Positions 54,020-63,700 of a stretch of DNA of 64,000 bases are shown here, one piece after another (the stretch's first letter is position 1; each line of letters opens with the position of its first letter). A program made the translations under genes and the position numbers. The notes below the pieces were generated by a model. That model was not told the origin of the DNA. It saw only the letters and a program-made list of their open reading frames with translations, and searched no databases. The stretch comes from Bryobacteraceae bacterium (lineage in GTDB: Bacteria; Acidobacteriota; Terriglobia; Bryobacterales; Bryobacteraceae). The stretch lies in the NCBI GenBank assembly GCA_026002855.1, contig BPGD01000001.1, positions 1,329,972 to 1,393,971 of the forward strand. Direction: 5' to 3'.

Positions 54020-54961
54020 GTGAAGGCGTGGAGATCGCTGCTGCTCGTCTGCCTTCCCGCGTGGGCTGCCATTCCGCCCCTGCCGGAGGGGCTGCGGGCG
54101 ATGTACAACCTCGAATACGATCGCGCCATCACGCTGCTGGAGCAGGAGACGCGCGAGCGGCCCGACGACCCGGAAGCCTGGAATCATCTGGCCCATGCCC
54201 TGCTGCACCGCGCCCTGTTCGCAGCCGGTGCGCTCGATTCGAGCTCCTTCACCGCCGGCAATTCCTTCCTCCGCCGCCCGAAGGTTCCGATGGGCGCCGA
54301 AGAGAGGGAGCAGTTCGACCATGCCATCGCCCGCTCGCTGGCTCTCTGCGAGCAGCGCCTGAGGGAGAACCCTGCGGATACCGCCTGTCTGTACGCCTCT
54401 GGCGTGGCCCACGGCCACCGGGCGCAGATGCTGATGTGGGTGAAGAAGGCCTGGTGGGAGGCCCTGCGCGAAGGGACGCGGAGCCGCGAGGCGCATGAGA
54501 AACTGCTGAAGCTGGATCCTTCCTTCGCCGACGCGCGCCTCATCCCCGGCCTGCATGAATACATCGCCGGCAGCCTGCCGTGGTACATCCGGGGGATCGC
54601 ATTCCTCGCCGGATTCCGCGGCGACCGCCGCCGCGGCATCGAGCGGATGGAAGCGGCCGTGCGCGACGGCCGCAAGACGGCCGTGGAGGCGCGCGTCCTG
54701 CTGGCCGTCGTCCTGCGCCGCGAGGGCCAGCCGGCAAGGGCCGCGCCGTTGATGGGCGAGCTCGCAGGAGCCTTTCCGGGCAATTACCTGTACCGCATCG
54801 AAGAGATCCGCCTGCTGGCCGAGGCGGGCCGCGCCGGCGAGGCCCGCAGTCGGCTGGACGAGCTCGCCCGGAGCGGCCTGCTGCCGGCTGCTAAGATCGA
54901 AGAGTTGCGGACCTCGACCGAGCGGATTCTCATGCAGCCCCGCAGCCGGAGGGAGCCATGA
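54020..54961 (+). CDS. Exported TPR-like helical protein
   Basis: 313 residues starting with GTG at 54020, which yields a signal peptide (VKAWRSLLLVCLPAWAA). Open frame from 53966 gives no signal and no SD. Helical repeats resemble tetratricopeptide units: MYNLEYDRAITLLEQETRER, PDDPEAWNHLAHALLHRALF, ENPADTACLYASGVAHGHRA, LKLDPSFADARLIPGLHEY. Likely a periplasmic protein-interaction scaffold. Its stop overlaps the SirB1-like start (ATGA). Confidence 0.75.
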   Translation: MKAWRSLLLVCLPAWAAIPPLPEGLRAMYNLEYDRAITLLEQETRERPDDPEAWNHLAHALLHRALFAAGALDSSSFTAGNSFLRRPKVPMGAEEREQFDHAIARSLALCEQRLRENPADTACLYASGVAHGHRAQMLMWVKKAWWEALREGTRSREAHEKLLKLDPSFADARLIPGLHEYIAGSLPWYIRGIAFLAGFRGDRRRGIERMEAAVRDGRKTAVEARVLLAVVLRREGQPARAAPLMGELAGAFPGNYLYRIEEIRLLAEAGRAGEARSRLDELARSGLLPAAKIEELRTSTERILMQPRSRREP

Positions 54962-55623
54962 GGGAGCCTTCCAGCCGTCTCATCTCGTTGCTTGGCGGCG
55001 ACGAGACCGCGATGGAGCTGGACGAAGCCGCCGTGGAAGTCGCCGCGCTGGATCACGGAGACCTGGCACGGCGCGCCGTCTTCCGCCAGCTCGACATCTG
55101 GGCCGCACGCGTGCTCGATGTGGCCGGCCCGGGCGCGCGCGGCGCGGCGCTGCTGCACGCCCTCAACCATGTCCTGTTTGAGGAGGAGAAACTCGAAGGC
55201 GACCACGAGGACTACTATTCGCCCGCCAACAGCTGCATCGACATGGTGATGGCGCGGCGCAGGGGACTGCCGATCACGCTTTCGGTCATTGCCATCGAGG
55301 TCGCCCGCCGCGCCGGACTCCCGCTGTCGGGCGTCAGCCTGCCGGGCCACTTCGTCTGCCGCTATGACGACGAGGACGGCGTGCGCGTCATGATCGACCC
55401 GTTCCACGGCGGCCAGCTCCTCACCGAAGAAGACTGTCTTCGGCTCGTGGAAGAGGCCACCGGCGCCACGTTGCCGCCGCTCGAAGAGCTCTTCGCCCCG
55501 GCGCCCAGAAGCCGCATTGTCGCCCGCATGCTGAACAACCTCCACGGCGCCTACTGGCGCCGCGGCGATCTGGCCAAGGCCGCCGAAGTCGCTCACTGGC
55601 TCCGCATGGCCGCGCGTGGATAA
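54958..55623 (+). CDS. SirB1-type transglutaminase-like protein
   Basis: 221 residues. The SirB1 family pattern is visible: LDIWAARVLDVAG, ALNHVLFEEEKLEGDHEDYY, NSCIDMVMARRRGLPITLSV, GVSLPGHFVCRYD with the likely His, and MIDPFHGGQLLTEEDC. The putative Cys-His-Asp triad is C (in NSCID), H (in PGHFV) and D (in MIDPF). Function in bacteria is poorly known; often near peptide chain release or stress genes. Co-translated with the preceding TPR-like gene. Confidence 0.85.
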   Translation: MREPSSRLISLLGGDETAMELDEAAVEVAALDHGDLARRAVFRQLDIWAARVLDVAGPGARGAALLHALNHVLFEEEKLEGDHEDYYSPANSCIDMVMARRRGLPITLSVIAIEVARRAGLPLSGVSLPGHFVCRYDDEDGVRVMIDPFHGGQLLTEEDCLRLVEEATGATLPPLEELFAPAPRSRIVARMLNNLHGAYWRRGDLAKAAEVAHWLRMAARG

Positions 55624-55672
55624 ATGCTCGTGAACCGGGGCGGAATTCCGGGTGTAGAATGACAATGACCCC

Positions 55673-55990
55673 ATGGAATTGAGCGCATACGAACTGGAAG
55701 CAAGACTGCACCAGTTCAACAGGCTGATCGGGGACCTTCTGCGCGGGCGGTTGAACCGGAACACTTTTCAGCCCTGGGAAGTGGAAATCCTGCTCGATAT
55801 CGAGTCCTGCGACCTGAGCGGGGCCAACAAGCGCGAGCTTCTCCAGCGCTATCAGAAGGCCGCCAACCGCTATGTGGAGCGGGGCGGACGCACGCTGCTC
55901 AAGCTGTCGGAATACATGGCCGGCAAGCACCGCACCTTGGGAAGCAAAACACCTGCGCCCGGCGACGGCCCGCAGCGGGAATCCGGCTGA
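55673..55990 (+). CDS. Small acidobacterial-type protein of unknown function
   Basis: 105 residues, MELSAYELEARLHQFNRLIG onward, predicted helical with the segment WEVEILLDIESCDLSGANKRE and a charged C-terminal tail. No motif known to me. A TAGAAT box lies 13 bp before the ATG, and no Shine-Dalgarno is present, so translation may be leaderless. The gap before it holds nothing else. Convergent with the glycosyltransferase, 23 nt apart. Confidence 0.7.
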   Translation: MELSAYELEARLHQFNRLIGDLLRGRLNRNTFQPWEVEILLDIESCDLSGANKRELLQRYQKAANRYVERGGRTLLKLSEYMAGKHRTLGSKTPAPGDGPQRESG

Positions 55991-56013
55991 TATCAGGAAA
56001 AATCCACAGTCCT

Positions 56014-57672
56014 TCAGCGCCAGGCCGGTTTTTTTCTGATGTCGGATACGTCGAAAACGTAAATCGAATATCCGATTTTCGCCACCGGTTTTCGCGCCCG
56101 CAGCCAGCCGTACCACTCGCGTTTGTGGTAGACGCCCTCGAGCAGCGTCACGCTGATCGCATACCATCGCCGCTCCGGCCGGCCTCCGCGGCGGATCTCC
56201 TCGTCCGGAATGACGCCGCACTCGTCGAATCCGAAGTAATCCAGGGGCACGACGCCGAAATAGCACAGGCAGACCTCGTCGCGCGGCCGGCCGTCCAGCC
56301 ACTCGATGAACTCGCCAAGGCTCTGTCCCCAGTCGATGTTGGAATCGAGCAGAATGCGGTGGCCGTTTTCCGGGCCGCCCGCGGCGAAGTTGAAGAACGC
56401 AATGTCATGCGGAAAAATGCGGACGCTTTCGGCCGCCGCGAGCAGACAGCATCCGGCCAGAAGAACCGGCGCGGCCCGGCGGTACAGCCTGCCTCCCCAG
56501 GCGGCCATCAAACCGGCAGCCAGGACGATGGTGAGCGGGAAGACCGGTAGCAGATGGCGCACGCCGATGTTGACGTGGCTCTGCACGACCGCCGCCCAGT
56601 AGACGGCCAGCGGAATCGCCAGCGCCGCCCACGCGCGGTATGGCGCCGCCACGAGCAGCGGCAGCGCCAGCGCCACGAGCAGCAGCGTCCCGACGGGAGC
56701 CTTCACCAGGAACGCCACCGGGAAGTACTGCCACCGGCCGCCCTTGTAGATCTCGCCCAGCAGATAGGCTTCGTGGCCCTCGTCCTGATGGTGGAAATGC
56801 GTGCCGATGCCCACGAGCCACGGGTGCGCCGGCACGTGCCACTTCTCGCCCAGCCAGCGCAGCGCCGTATTGACCGGGCCGCCTTCCGAGACGCGCTCGT
56901 CGAGCCTGCCCAGCTCTTTCCACCGCAGGCCCGCAGGCCCGTAGGAGAGCATCGCCACCAACGCGGCCAGCACGAACGTGCCAGCGAGTGCCGCCGCGCT
57001 GCGGCGCCAGCCGGTGTGGAGGACGGCAGCCAGCAGCAGGAAACAGGGCGCGAGAAACAGCATCGAAAGCTTCACCGCGAAGGCCGCGCCCGCGGCCAGG
57101 CCCGCCAGCATGATGCGACGCCAGCCGCCGTGGAGCAGCGCCGACTCAAAGGCGATGATCGCAAGGAACGCCGTCAGCGCCGCGGCCATGTCGGTGGTGG
57201 CATAGTGACCGTGAGCGCAGAGGGTAGGATCCAATGATACCAGCGCCGCGGCCGCCAGTCCGGCGGCCGGCCCGAAGCGCGCCCGCGTCCACAGCGCCAC
57301 CGCCAGCGTCAGCGCGAGCGTCAGCAGCACCACCATCGCGCGCGCGGACAACAGCAGCGTTTCCGCGCGCCATTTCGGCTGCCGGTAGAGCACCTGCTTG
57401 CCGTGCTCGATCATGTCCCGGTGCTTCCAGGACTCCTCGCCGAGCTTCGCGTCGGCGCGCAGCGCCGCCAGCGGCAGCGTGAACCATACGCGCGCCAGCG
57501 GCGGGTGCTCGATGTCGAGCTCGTACAGGCCTGTCTTGAGGAACGTATAGCCGCTGGCGATGTGGATGCCTTCGTCGACGGTCTGCGTCTCGCGCCACGA
57601 GTTGTACAGGCAGCGTGCGCCCTGCAAGAGGAGGAGCGCCGCCACGAGCGCGCGCCAGAGACGGGGATTCAT
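56014..57672 (-). CDS. GT39/PMT-family membrane glycosyltransferase
   Basis: 552 residues. It has the GT-C fold: an N-terminal helix, the acidic motif TVDEGIHIASGYTF in the first loop, then about ten hydrophobic helices (for example VVLLTLALTLAVALW and FLAPCFLLLAAVLHT), and a C-terminal periplasmic domain. Uses a lipid-linked sugar donor to glycosylate proteins or lipids. The DE pair in TVDEG is the catalytic Asp. Stop to start gap to galK is 4 nt on the same strand. The acceptor is unknown. Confidence 0.85.
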   Translation of the reverse strand: MNPRLWRALVAALLLLQGARCLYNSWRETQTVDEGIHIASGYTFLKTGLYELDIEHPPLARVWFTLPLAALRADAKLGEESWKHRDMIEHGKQVLYRQPKWRAETLLLSARAMVVLLTLALTLAVALWTRARFGPAAGLAAAALVSLDPTLCAHGHYATTDMAAALTAFLAIIAFESALLHGGWRRIMLAGLAAGAAFAVKLSMLFLAPCFLLLAAVLHTGWRRSAAALAGTFVLAALVAMLSYGPAGLRWKELGRLDERVSEGGPVNTALRWLGEKWHVPAHPWLVGIGTHFHHQDEGHEAYLLGEIYKGGRWQYFPVAFLVKAPVGTLLLVALALPLLVAAPYRAWAALAIPLAVYWAAVVQSHVNIGVRHLLPVFPLTIVLAAGLMAAWGGRLYRRAAPVLLAGCCLLAAAESVRIFPHDIAFFNFAAGGPENGHRILLDSNIDWGQSLGEFIEWLDGRPRDEVCLCYFGVVPLDYFGFDECGVIPDEEIRRGGRPERRWYAISVTLLEGVYHKREWYGWLRARKPVAKIGYSIYVFDVSDIRKKPAWR

Positions 57673-57676
57673 CCGC

Positions 57677-58762
57677 TCATCCGATGCGGCGCGCGCCGGA
57701 AGCCGGAGTGCAGGCGTGGATGGCGGGCGTGAGCCCGTATTTCTCCTGATACGCGGCGGTGAGCCGCTCTCGGAAACGGTCCACGGCCCCGCGCTCCACC
57801 AGGCTCACGGTGCAGCCGCCGAAGCCGCCGCCGGTCATGCGCGACCCGTAAACGCCTTCGAGCGTCAGCGCCGTATCGACCAGAAAATCCAGCTCCTCGC
57901 AACTGACCTCATAGTCATGCTGGAGCGAGCGGTGACTCTCGACCATCAGCCGGCCCATCGTGTTCAGGTCGTTGCGCAGCGCAGCGGCGAAGAAATCCTG
58001 CACGCGCTGGTTCTCGAGGATCACATGCCGGGCCCGCGCCAGCGGGATCTCGGGCATCTGGCGCGAGGCGCGCTCGAGATCGGCCAGCGTCACGTCGCGC
58101 AGCGACCCGCGCCCCGGGAAAAACGACAGCGCCTGCTGGCATTCGGCCACGCGCTGGCGGTAGGCCGAGGAGCCGAGCTCGTGCTTCACCATCGTATTGG
58201 CGATGACGATCTCGACTCCGCCGGGGATCGGGACGTAGTCGTGCGTGATCGAGCGGCAGTCGAGCAGGATCGCCTTGTGCTCCTGGCCGAACAGCGAGGC
58301 GTACTGGTCCATGATGCCGCACGGCATGCCGACGAATTCGCGCTCGGCGCGCTGGCAAAGCCGCGCGATTTCGAGCTTCGGCAGCTCGCGGCCGTCGAGC
58401 AGCGCGAGCGCGGACGACACCTCCAGCGCGGCCGACGAGCTCAGCCCGCTCCCGGTGGGCACGCTCGCATCGATCTCCAGCCGCATGGGCCGGAGCTCGA
58501 CGCCCAGCCGGGCGAGCTCGCGCGCCACGCCCAGAACGTAATCCACCCACGCGCCGGTGCGCCGCATGGAGGGAATCGCCTCCAGCGGAAAAATCATTTC
58601 TCCCGGAAATTGTGCGCTGCTGAGATGCAGCACCGGCCGCCGCGCCGGCGAGGAGCGCACCGTGCAGCCCAGCTCCAGCGCCACGGGCATCACGAAGCCC
58701 ATGTTGTAGTCGGTGTGCTCGCCGATCAGGTTCACGCGGCCGGGCGCGAACCACTTCTTCAC
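57677..58762 (-). CDS. galK: Galactokinase
   Basis: A 361-residue GHMP kinase that phosphorylates galactose at C1. WFAPGRVNLIGEHTDYNMGF is the GHMP/galactose signature, with PTGSGLSSSAALEVSSALAL, QYASLFGQEHKAILLDCRS and MTGGGFGGCTVSL. The N-terminus is shorter than in E. coli GalK. The GTG at 58762 is chosen because its GTG overlaps the TGA of the upstream 59-residue membrane gene (GTGA), a coupling arrangement; TTG at 58780 with GGAGG upstream is the alternative. Follows a sodium/sugar symporter. Confidence 0.93.
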   Translation of the reverse strand: MKKWFAPGRVNLIGEHTDYNMGFVMPVALELGCTVRSSPARRPVLHLSSAQFPGEMIFPLEAIPSMRRTGAWVDYVLGVARELARLGVELRPMRLEIDASVPTGSGLSSSAALEVSSALALLDGRELPKLEIARLCQRAEREFVGMPCGIMDQYASLFGQEHKAILLDCRSITHDYVPIPGGVEIVIANTMVKHELGSSAYRQRVAECQQALSFFPGRGSLRDVTLADLERASRQMPEIPLARARHVILENQRVQDFFAAALRNDLNTMGRLMVESHRSLQHDYEVSCEELDFLVDTALTLEGVYGSRMTGGGFGGCTVSLVERGAVDRFRERLTAAYQEKYGLTPAIHACTPASGARRIG

Positions 58763-58938
58763 GCGCGACGTGCGAGCCAAAGGAACACGCCTCCGAAAAC
58801 AAGCGAGAAGATGCCGAACTCGAGGTTCAGGTTGCGGTCCAGCAGCGGCGCGCGGAAATCGGCCACCATTCCGGTAACGCTCAGGATCAGGCCGAGCAGC
58901 ACGAAGAAGTAGCCGGCGGGTTTTCTCAGGTCCAGCAT
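58759..58938 (-). CDS. 59-residue two-helix membrane protein in the symporter-galK operon
   Basis: Encodes MLDLRKPAGYFFVLLGLILS, then VTGMVADFRAPLLDRNLNLE and FGIFSLVFGGVFLWLARRA. Two hydrophobic helices flank a short hydrophilic loop. ATG at 58938 has GGAG 6 nt upstream, and its ribosome site lies 10 nt after the symporter stop. Its stop overlaps the galK GTG. It may be a small accessory subunit or stabiliser for the symporter. It was found by reading all frames; homologues should be looked for. Confidence 0.75.
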   Translation of the reverse strand: MLDLRKPAGYFFVLLGLILSVTGMVADFRAPLLDRNLNLEFGIFSLVFGGVFLWLARRA

Positions 58939-58947
58939 CGCAGGCTC

Positions 58948-60594
58948 CTAGTAGAAGATCACGTTCAGCCCCAGGCACATCAGGCCGGCGATCAGCGCCA
59001 GCACCGCCGGGCGCCTGTACCAGACCGCCGGCTCGGCCTCGTGCTTCGTCACGCCATAGACCAGCCCGACCAGCTCCGCTTCCGGCCGCGGCCTGCCAAA
59101 CAGGCTGACGATGATGGTGACCACGAAACAGACCGTCCAGGCGTTGATGGCCACCCAGAAGTTCTGCGCCATCGAGGACGGAAACTCGTGCACCACGCCC
59201 AGCCAGCCGCCCTTGCCTTCGGCAAGCGTCAGGCTGTAGGTGAGCGCGGCGGCGGCCGTGCCGGTCACCAGCCCGGTGAAGGCGCCATTGCCGGTGGCGC
59301 GCTTCCAGAACATGCCCAGCAGGAAGGTGGCAAACAGCGGCGCGTTGACGAAGCCGAAGATGAGCTGGAGGAAGTCCATCATGTTGTTGAACTTCGTCGC
59401 CAGAAACGCGGCCCCGATCGAGAGCGCGGTGCCGAAGATCGTCGCCATGCGGCCCATCCACAGGTAGTGCGAGTCCGGCGCGTTCTTGCGGATGTAGCTC
59501 TGGTAGATGTCGTAGGTCCAGACGGTGTTGAACGCGGTCACGTTGCCCGCCATGCCGCTCATGAACGAGGCCACCAGCGCCGTCAGGCCCACGCCGAGCA
59601 TGCCGCTCGGATAGAACTCCGCCATCAGGCTGAACAGGACCTTGTCATAGTCCGGGCCGCCGTTCTTGAGCGGGATCGAGTAGCCCATGCCCATCTGCGC
59701 CAGCGCCGCCGCGGCGATGCCGGGGACGATGACCACGAACGGGATCAGCATCTTCGGAAAGGCGCCGACGATCGGCGTGTTGCGCGCGTCGGTCATCGTG
59801 CGCGCCGCCATGGCGCGCTGGATCACCAGATAGTTCGTGCACCAGTAACCGAAGCTGAGCACGAAGCCGAGGCCCATGATCAGGCCGAAGATCTCGACGC
59901 CCATCGGGTTGTCCGCCGGGTTGGCCAGATGCTTCCACGCCTCCGTCATCTGCGGGCTCAGGCGCTGCTCGATGCCGCGCCAGCCGCCGGCCTTGTGCAC
60001 GCTCAGAATCGCCAGCGGGGCGAAACCGGCGACGATGAGGAAGAACTGGAGCACCTCGTTGTAAATGGCGCTCGACAGTCCGCCCAGATAGGTATAGGCG
60101 AGCACGATGCCCGCCGACATCAGCACCGAAAACGTGAAGCTCCAGCCGAAGATGGCCTGCAGCAGGATGCCGAGGGCGTACATCGAAATGCCCGAGCTGA
60201 AAATCGTCATCACCGCGAAGGTGAAGGCGTTGAAGCCCCGCGTCTTTTCGTCAAAACGCAGTTTGAGATACTCGGGCACGCTGCGGGCCTTGCTGCCGTA
60301 GTAGAACGGCATCATGAAGACGCCGACAAACAGCATCGCCGGAATCGCCCCCACCCAGTAAAAGTGCGACGTCAGCATGCCGTACTTGGCGCCAGAGCCG
60401 CACATGCCGATCATCTCCAGCGCGCCCATGTTGGCCGCCAGAAACGCCAGCGACGTGATCCACAGCGGCAGCGAGTGGGCGCTGGTCAGGAATTCGCTGC
60501 TCGTGCGCACGTGCTTGCGCAGGAACCAGCCGATGCCGAGCACGAACCCGAAATACAACACGAGAACGAGGTAATCGACAAAGTGGAGGGACAT
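58948..60594 (-). CDS. Sodium/sugar symporter of the SSS family
   Basis: 548 residues with about 13-14 hydrophobic helices. Features of the solute:sodium symporter family include LVLYFGFVLGIGWFLRKHVR, the start of the transport core EFLTSAHSLPLWITSLAFLA, GGLSSAIYNEVLQFFLIVAG and NTVWTYDIYQSYIRKNAPDS. The SGLT-like galactose/glucose symporter is the best substrate guess because galK follows (58948 to 57677). A sodium-driven uptake system for galactose (or another galactoside) is inferred from context. Confidence 0.88.
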   Translation of the reverse strand: MSLHFVDYLVLVLYFGFVLGIGWFLRKHVRTSSEFLTSAHSLPLWITSLAFLAANMGALEMIGMCGSGAKYGMLTSHFYWVGAIPAMLFVGVFMMPFYYGSKARSVPEYLKLRFDEKTRGFNAFTFAVMTIFSSGISMYALGILLQAIFGWSFTFSVLMSAGIVLAYTYLGGLSSAIYNEVLQFFLIVAGFAPLAILSVHKAGGWRGIEQRLSPQMTEAWKHLANPADNPMGVEIFGLIMGLGFVLSFGYWCTNYLVIQRAMAARTMTDARNTPIVGAFPKMLIPFVVIVPGIAAAALAQMGMGYSIPLKNGGPDYDKVLFSLMAEFYPSGMLGVGLTALVASFMSGMAGNVTAFNTVWTYDIYQSYIRKNAPDSHYLWMGRMATIFGTALSIGAAFLATKFNNMMDFLQLIFGFVNAPLFATFLLGMFWKRATGNGAFTGLVTGTAAAALTYSLTLAEGKGGWLGVVHEFPSSMAQNFWVAINAWTVCFVVTIIVSLFGRPRPEAELVGLVYGVTKHEAEPAVWYRRPAVLALIAGLMCLGLNVIFY

Positions 60595-60645
60595 AAAGCA
60601 GACCCGCGAATCTCTTTGTATATCACATCCGGCGCGGCCGCACGC

Positions 60646-60676
60646 AAAAAGGCCCGGGGCCTTGCGGCCCCGGGCC
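60646..60676 (-). terminator. Intrinsic terminator after the TonB-dependent receptor gene
   Basis: On the minus strand a perfect 11-bp GC stem, GGCCCGGGGCC-GCAA-GGCCCCGGGCC, is followed by TTTTT. It starts 24 nt after the receptor stop. Confidence 0.88.
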
Positions 60677-60700
60677 GTCGGACGGGTTCCGCCCAGGCGC

Positions 60701-63700
60701 TCAAAACTCGAGCCGCAATCCCATGGTGATGAGCCGCGGGCTGAGCTGTGGACCGGTCGGGCGGCCGAAGTTGGCGTTGCCGATGGTGCCCACCACGCCG
60801 CCGAAGTTGGTCCGGTTGAACGCGTTGAACGCGTCGGCGCGGTAGATGAGCGTCACCGGGTTCTTGTCGTTCTCCCACAGCGTCGTCCGCTTCATGATGC
60901 CGATGTTGTCAGAGAACACCGGCGGCTGGCGGAAGTCGGTGTGGAAGAAGGCGGCCGTGCCCAGCGAGAAGGCCGGCGCCGGCTGCCAGGCGGCCGGGTT
61001 CAGCCATCGCGTGGACGGGTTGTTCGGGTCCAGGCTGGTGCGGTCGATCCCCGTGCGAACCGCAGCGCCCGGCACCTGGACTGCCTTGGTCACGGTGGAG
61101 AAAAGCGTGGAGCCCAGCGGGTTGCCGGGCGTTGTGATGTAAATCAGGTTGCCGCTTGCCCAGCGATGCGCCGAGCTGATGACCCAGTTGGACACCAGCG
61201 CGTTGGTGAGCCGGTTGACATTGCCCAGGAACTTCTTGCCCTTGCCAAACGGCAGTGTGTAGGTGACCAGCATCGTGCTGACGTGCGGCTGGTCGAAAGG
61301 CAGGTAGGACTTGCCATCGTCGGGATTGTAGGAGTCCTGCAACTGCCCTCCGGGGGAGAAGTTCTGCGAAAAGATCTGGCGGAAGTGCGCCTGGCTGAGC
61401 GACTTCGACCAGACGTACGTGCCCAGGAACTGAAGGTCGCCGTAACGGCGCTCCACCTTGAGCTGAAGCGAATCGTACCAGGTGCGGCCCAAGGCGGAGT
61501 TGCGGCTCCAGATGGACTGGTAATGAGGATACGGCCGCAGCGCGTCAGCCACGCGAGGCGTGAAGCCGCGGCCCGCACGGAAGGCGTCGATGAAGCCCGG
61601 GAACGGCTCGACAATGCCCGCGGCCGCCGCCGCGGGGCTGTTCAGCGGCTGGGTCAGCAGCGAACCCAACTGGAGATAACTGACCGGAAGCTGGTTGATG
61701 TCGATGGTGGAGTTCAGGTAACGGCCGCGGTTACCCTGGTAGGCGATGTCGATCAACCAGCCCCTGCCGATCTCCTGCTGGATGTTGAAGCTCCAGGTCT
61801 GAATCCGCGGGGCCTTGCCGAACGTGGGGCCCATGTAGTCGGCGCTCAGCCAGTTGGCGATGGTCGGATCCAGGTTCGGCGGCGGCTTATAGCCGGGCCG
61901 GATCGGGATGCCGCCGTCCCAGTTGATCACCGGGTTGAAACCGTCGCTCTGGAGCGCGTTCTGCGCGAAGAAGCCGAGACGGCAGCCGCAGCCGCCATTG
62001 CCGAGCGTCTGGTAGTAGATGCCATAGCCGCCGCGCAGCACCGTCCGGTCAAACAGCTTGAAGGCGAAACCGGCGCGCGGCCCGACGTTGGTCCAGTCCG
62101 TCGGGAAGGTGCGCGGCGTGCCCGTGCGGCCCGCGCCCTGGCCGGCGAAGATGTAAGCTCCGCGCATGCCGGCGGCACCGGGATTGGCCACGCGCGGGTC
62201 GAACGTGGAGTAGCCATTCGGGATGTGCCAGCCGATGGGCACTTCATAGCGCATGCCGAGGTTGAGCGTCAGGCGCGGATTCACGCGCCAGTTGTCCTGG
62301 AAGTAACCGGCGGCGTAACGGTACTTGACCGGGTCGAACAGGACCGGAGGCACCACCCGATCGGCGGCGTCCACGGCGCCCAGCAGGAGGCTGGCAAACT
62401 CGTGCCCGGTGGTCGTGTCCGTGGCCGGCGACATCGCCGTCTGGCGGCGGTGGAAGATGTAGCGGCCGTTGGCGCCGGCATAATCGCGGCCAAGGGTCTG
62501 CAACCAGCGGGCGTCCCAGCCAAACTTCATCTCATGCCGGCCGCGCACCCAGGTGAAACTCTGCGTGACCATGAAGGTGTCGTTGTCCTGGCCGCCGTTG
62601 TCCACTTTTCCATCCTGCACGCCATAGGGCGACAGGCCGGCCGCGCCCTGGAACTGGATGCGCGGCATCGCATCCCAGTCGCTGCTCAGACCGGGGATGC
62701 CCAGCTTTGAGCCCCACCCGCGCTGGTTCGGGTTGCGCCAGAACTGGCGCGTGGCGGAAACGGCGATGTTGGTCACCGCCAACAGGTTCGGCTTGAGGGT
62801 CATCACGTGGCTGGCACGCACGTTCCAGGGCTTCTGACCGTTCTGAAGGCCATTGCCGATGGGCCCGGCGAAATTGGTCACATCGTCCTGGATCTGGTCT
62901 TCCCGCGAAAGGAAGAAGTTGACCCGCTGGTTGGCCGAAAAGTTATGGTCGAGCTTGATGCTCCAGATGGTGCGGTCAAAGACGCTGGTCGAGACGAAAT
63001 TGTAATTCTGCGCCAGCCGGTTGACGTTCGGATCCGGGATCAGCGGCAGCAGGTTCTTCGATACGTTGCTGAAGCGAGACTGCGGGATGCGCTGATCGGG
63101 GAACGGCGCGCGCACGTTGTTGTTCGTGGTGAGAGGGTCGTAGATCGGAGGGACGCCCGCTTCGCTGAAGTCGCCCTGTTTCATCCGGGCCGTGGGAACG
63201 GTGAGCACGGGGAAGCTGAGCGAGGCCGGGCGGATATCCTTCGTGTAGGTGAAATACCAGAAGGTCCGGTTCTGCCCGTCGTACACTTTCGGGATGAGCA
63301 CCGGACCGCCCATGGCGCCACCGGTCTCGTTGAACCGTTCCTTCGGCCGGGCGCGGCCGATGGAGTTGAAGGTCCAGCTGTTGGCGTTCCAGATGTCGCG
63401 CCGCATGTTGTGGAACGCCGCCCCGTGGAACCAGCTGCCGCCGCTCTTGGTGACGTACATTTCGATGCCGCCGCCAACGCGGCCGTATTCGGCCGAGTAG
63501 GTGCCCGTCAGCAGCTTGAACTCGCCAAAGATCTCTGCCGAGGGCATGTTGAAGACAACGCCGCCAGACTCGGGAATCACCAGCGAGCCGCCGTCGATCA
63601 TGATCTCCTGCGCCCGGCCACCGGAACCCGAAACCGAAAGCTCCGCGCCCGTATTGACTCCGGGCATGTACTGGATGAAATTGCGCGGGTTGCGGATGCC

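Noticed and set aside
60662-62710. 682-codon plus frame opposite the TonB-dependent receptor
   Set aside because: Shadow of the receptor; the receptor has complete TonB-receptor features and its own terminator.
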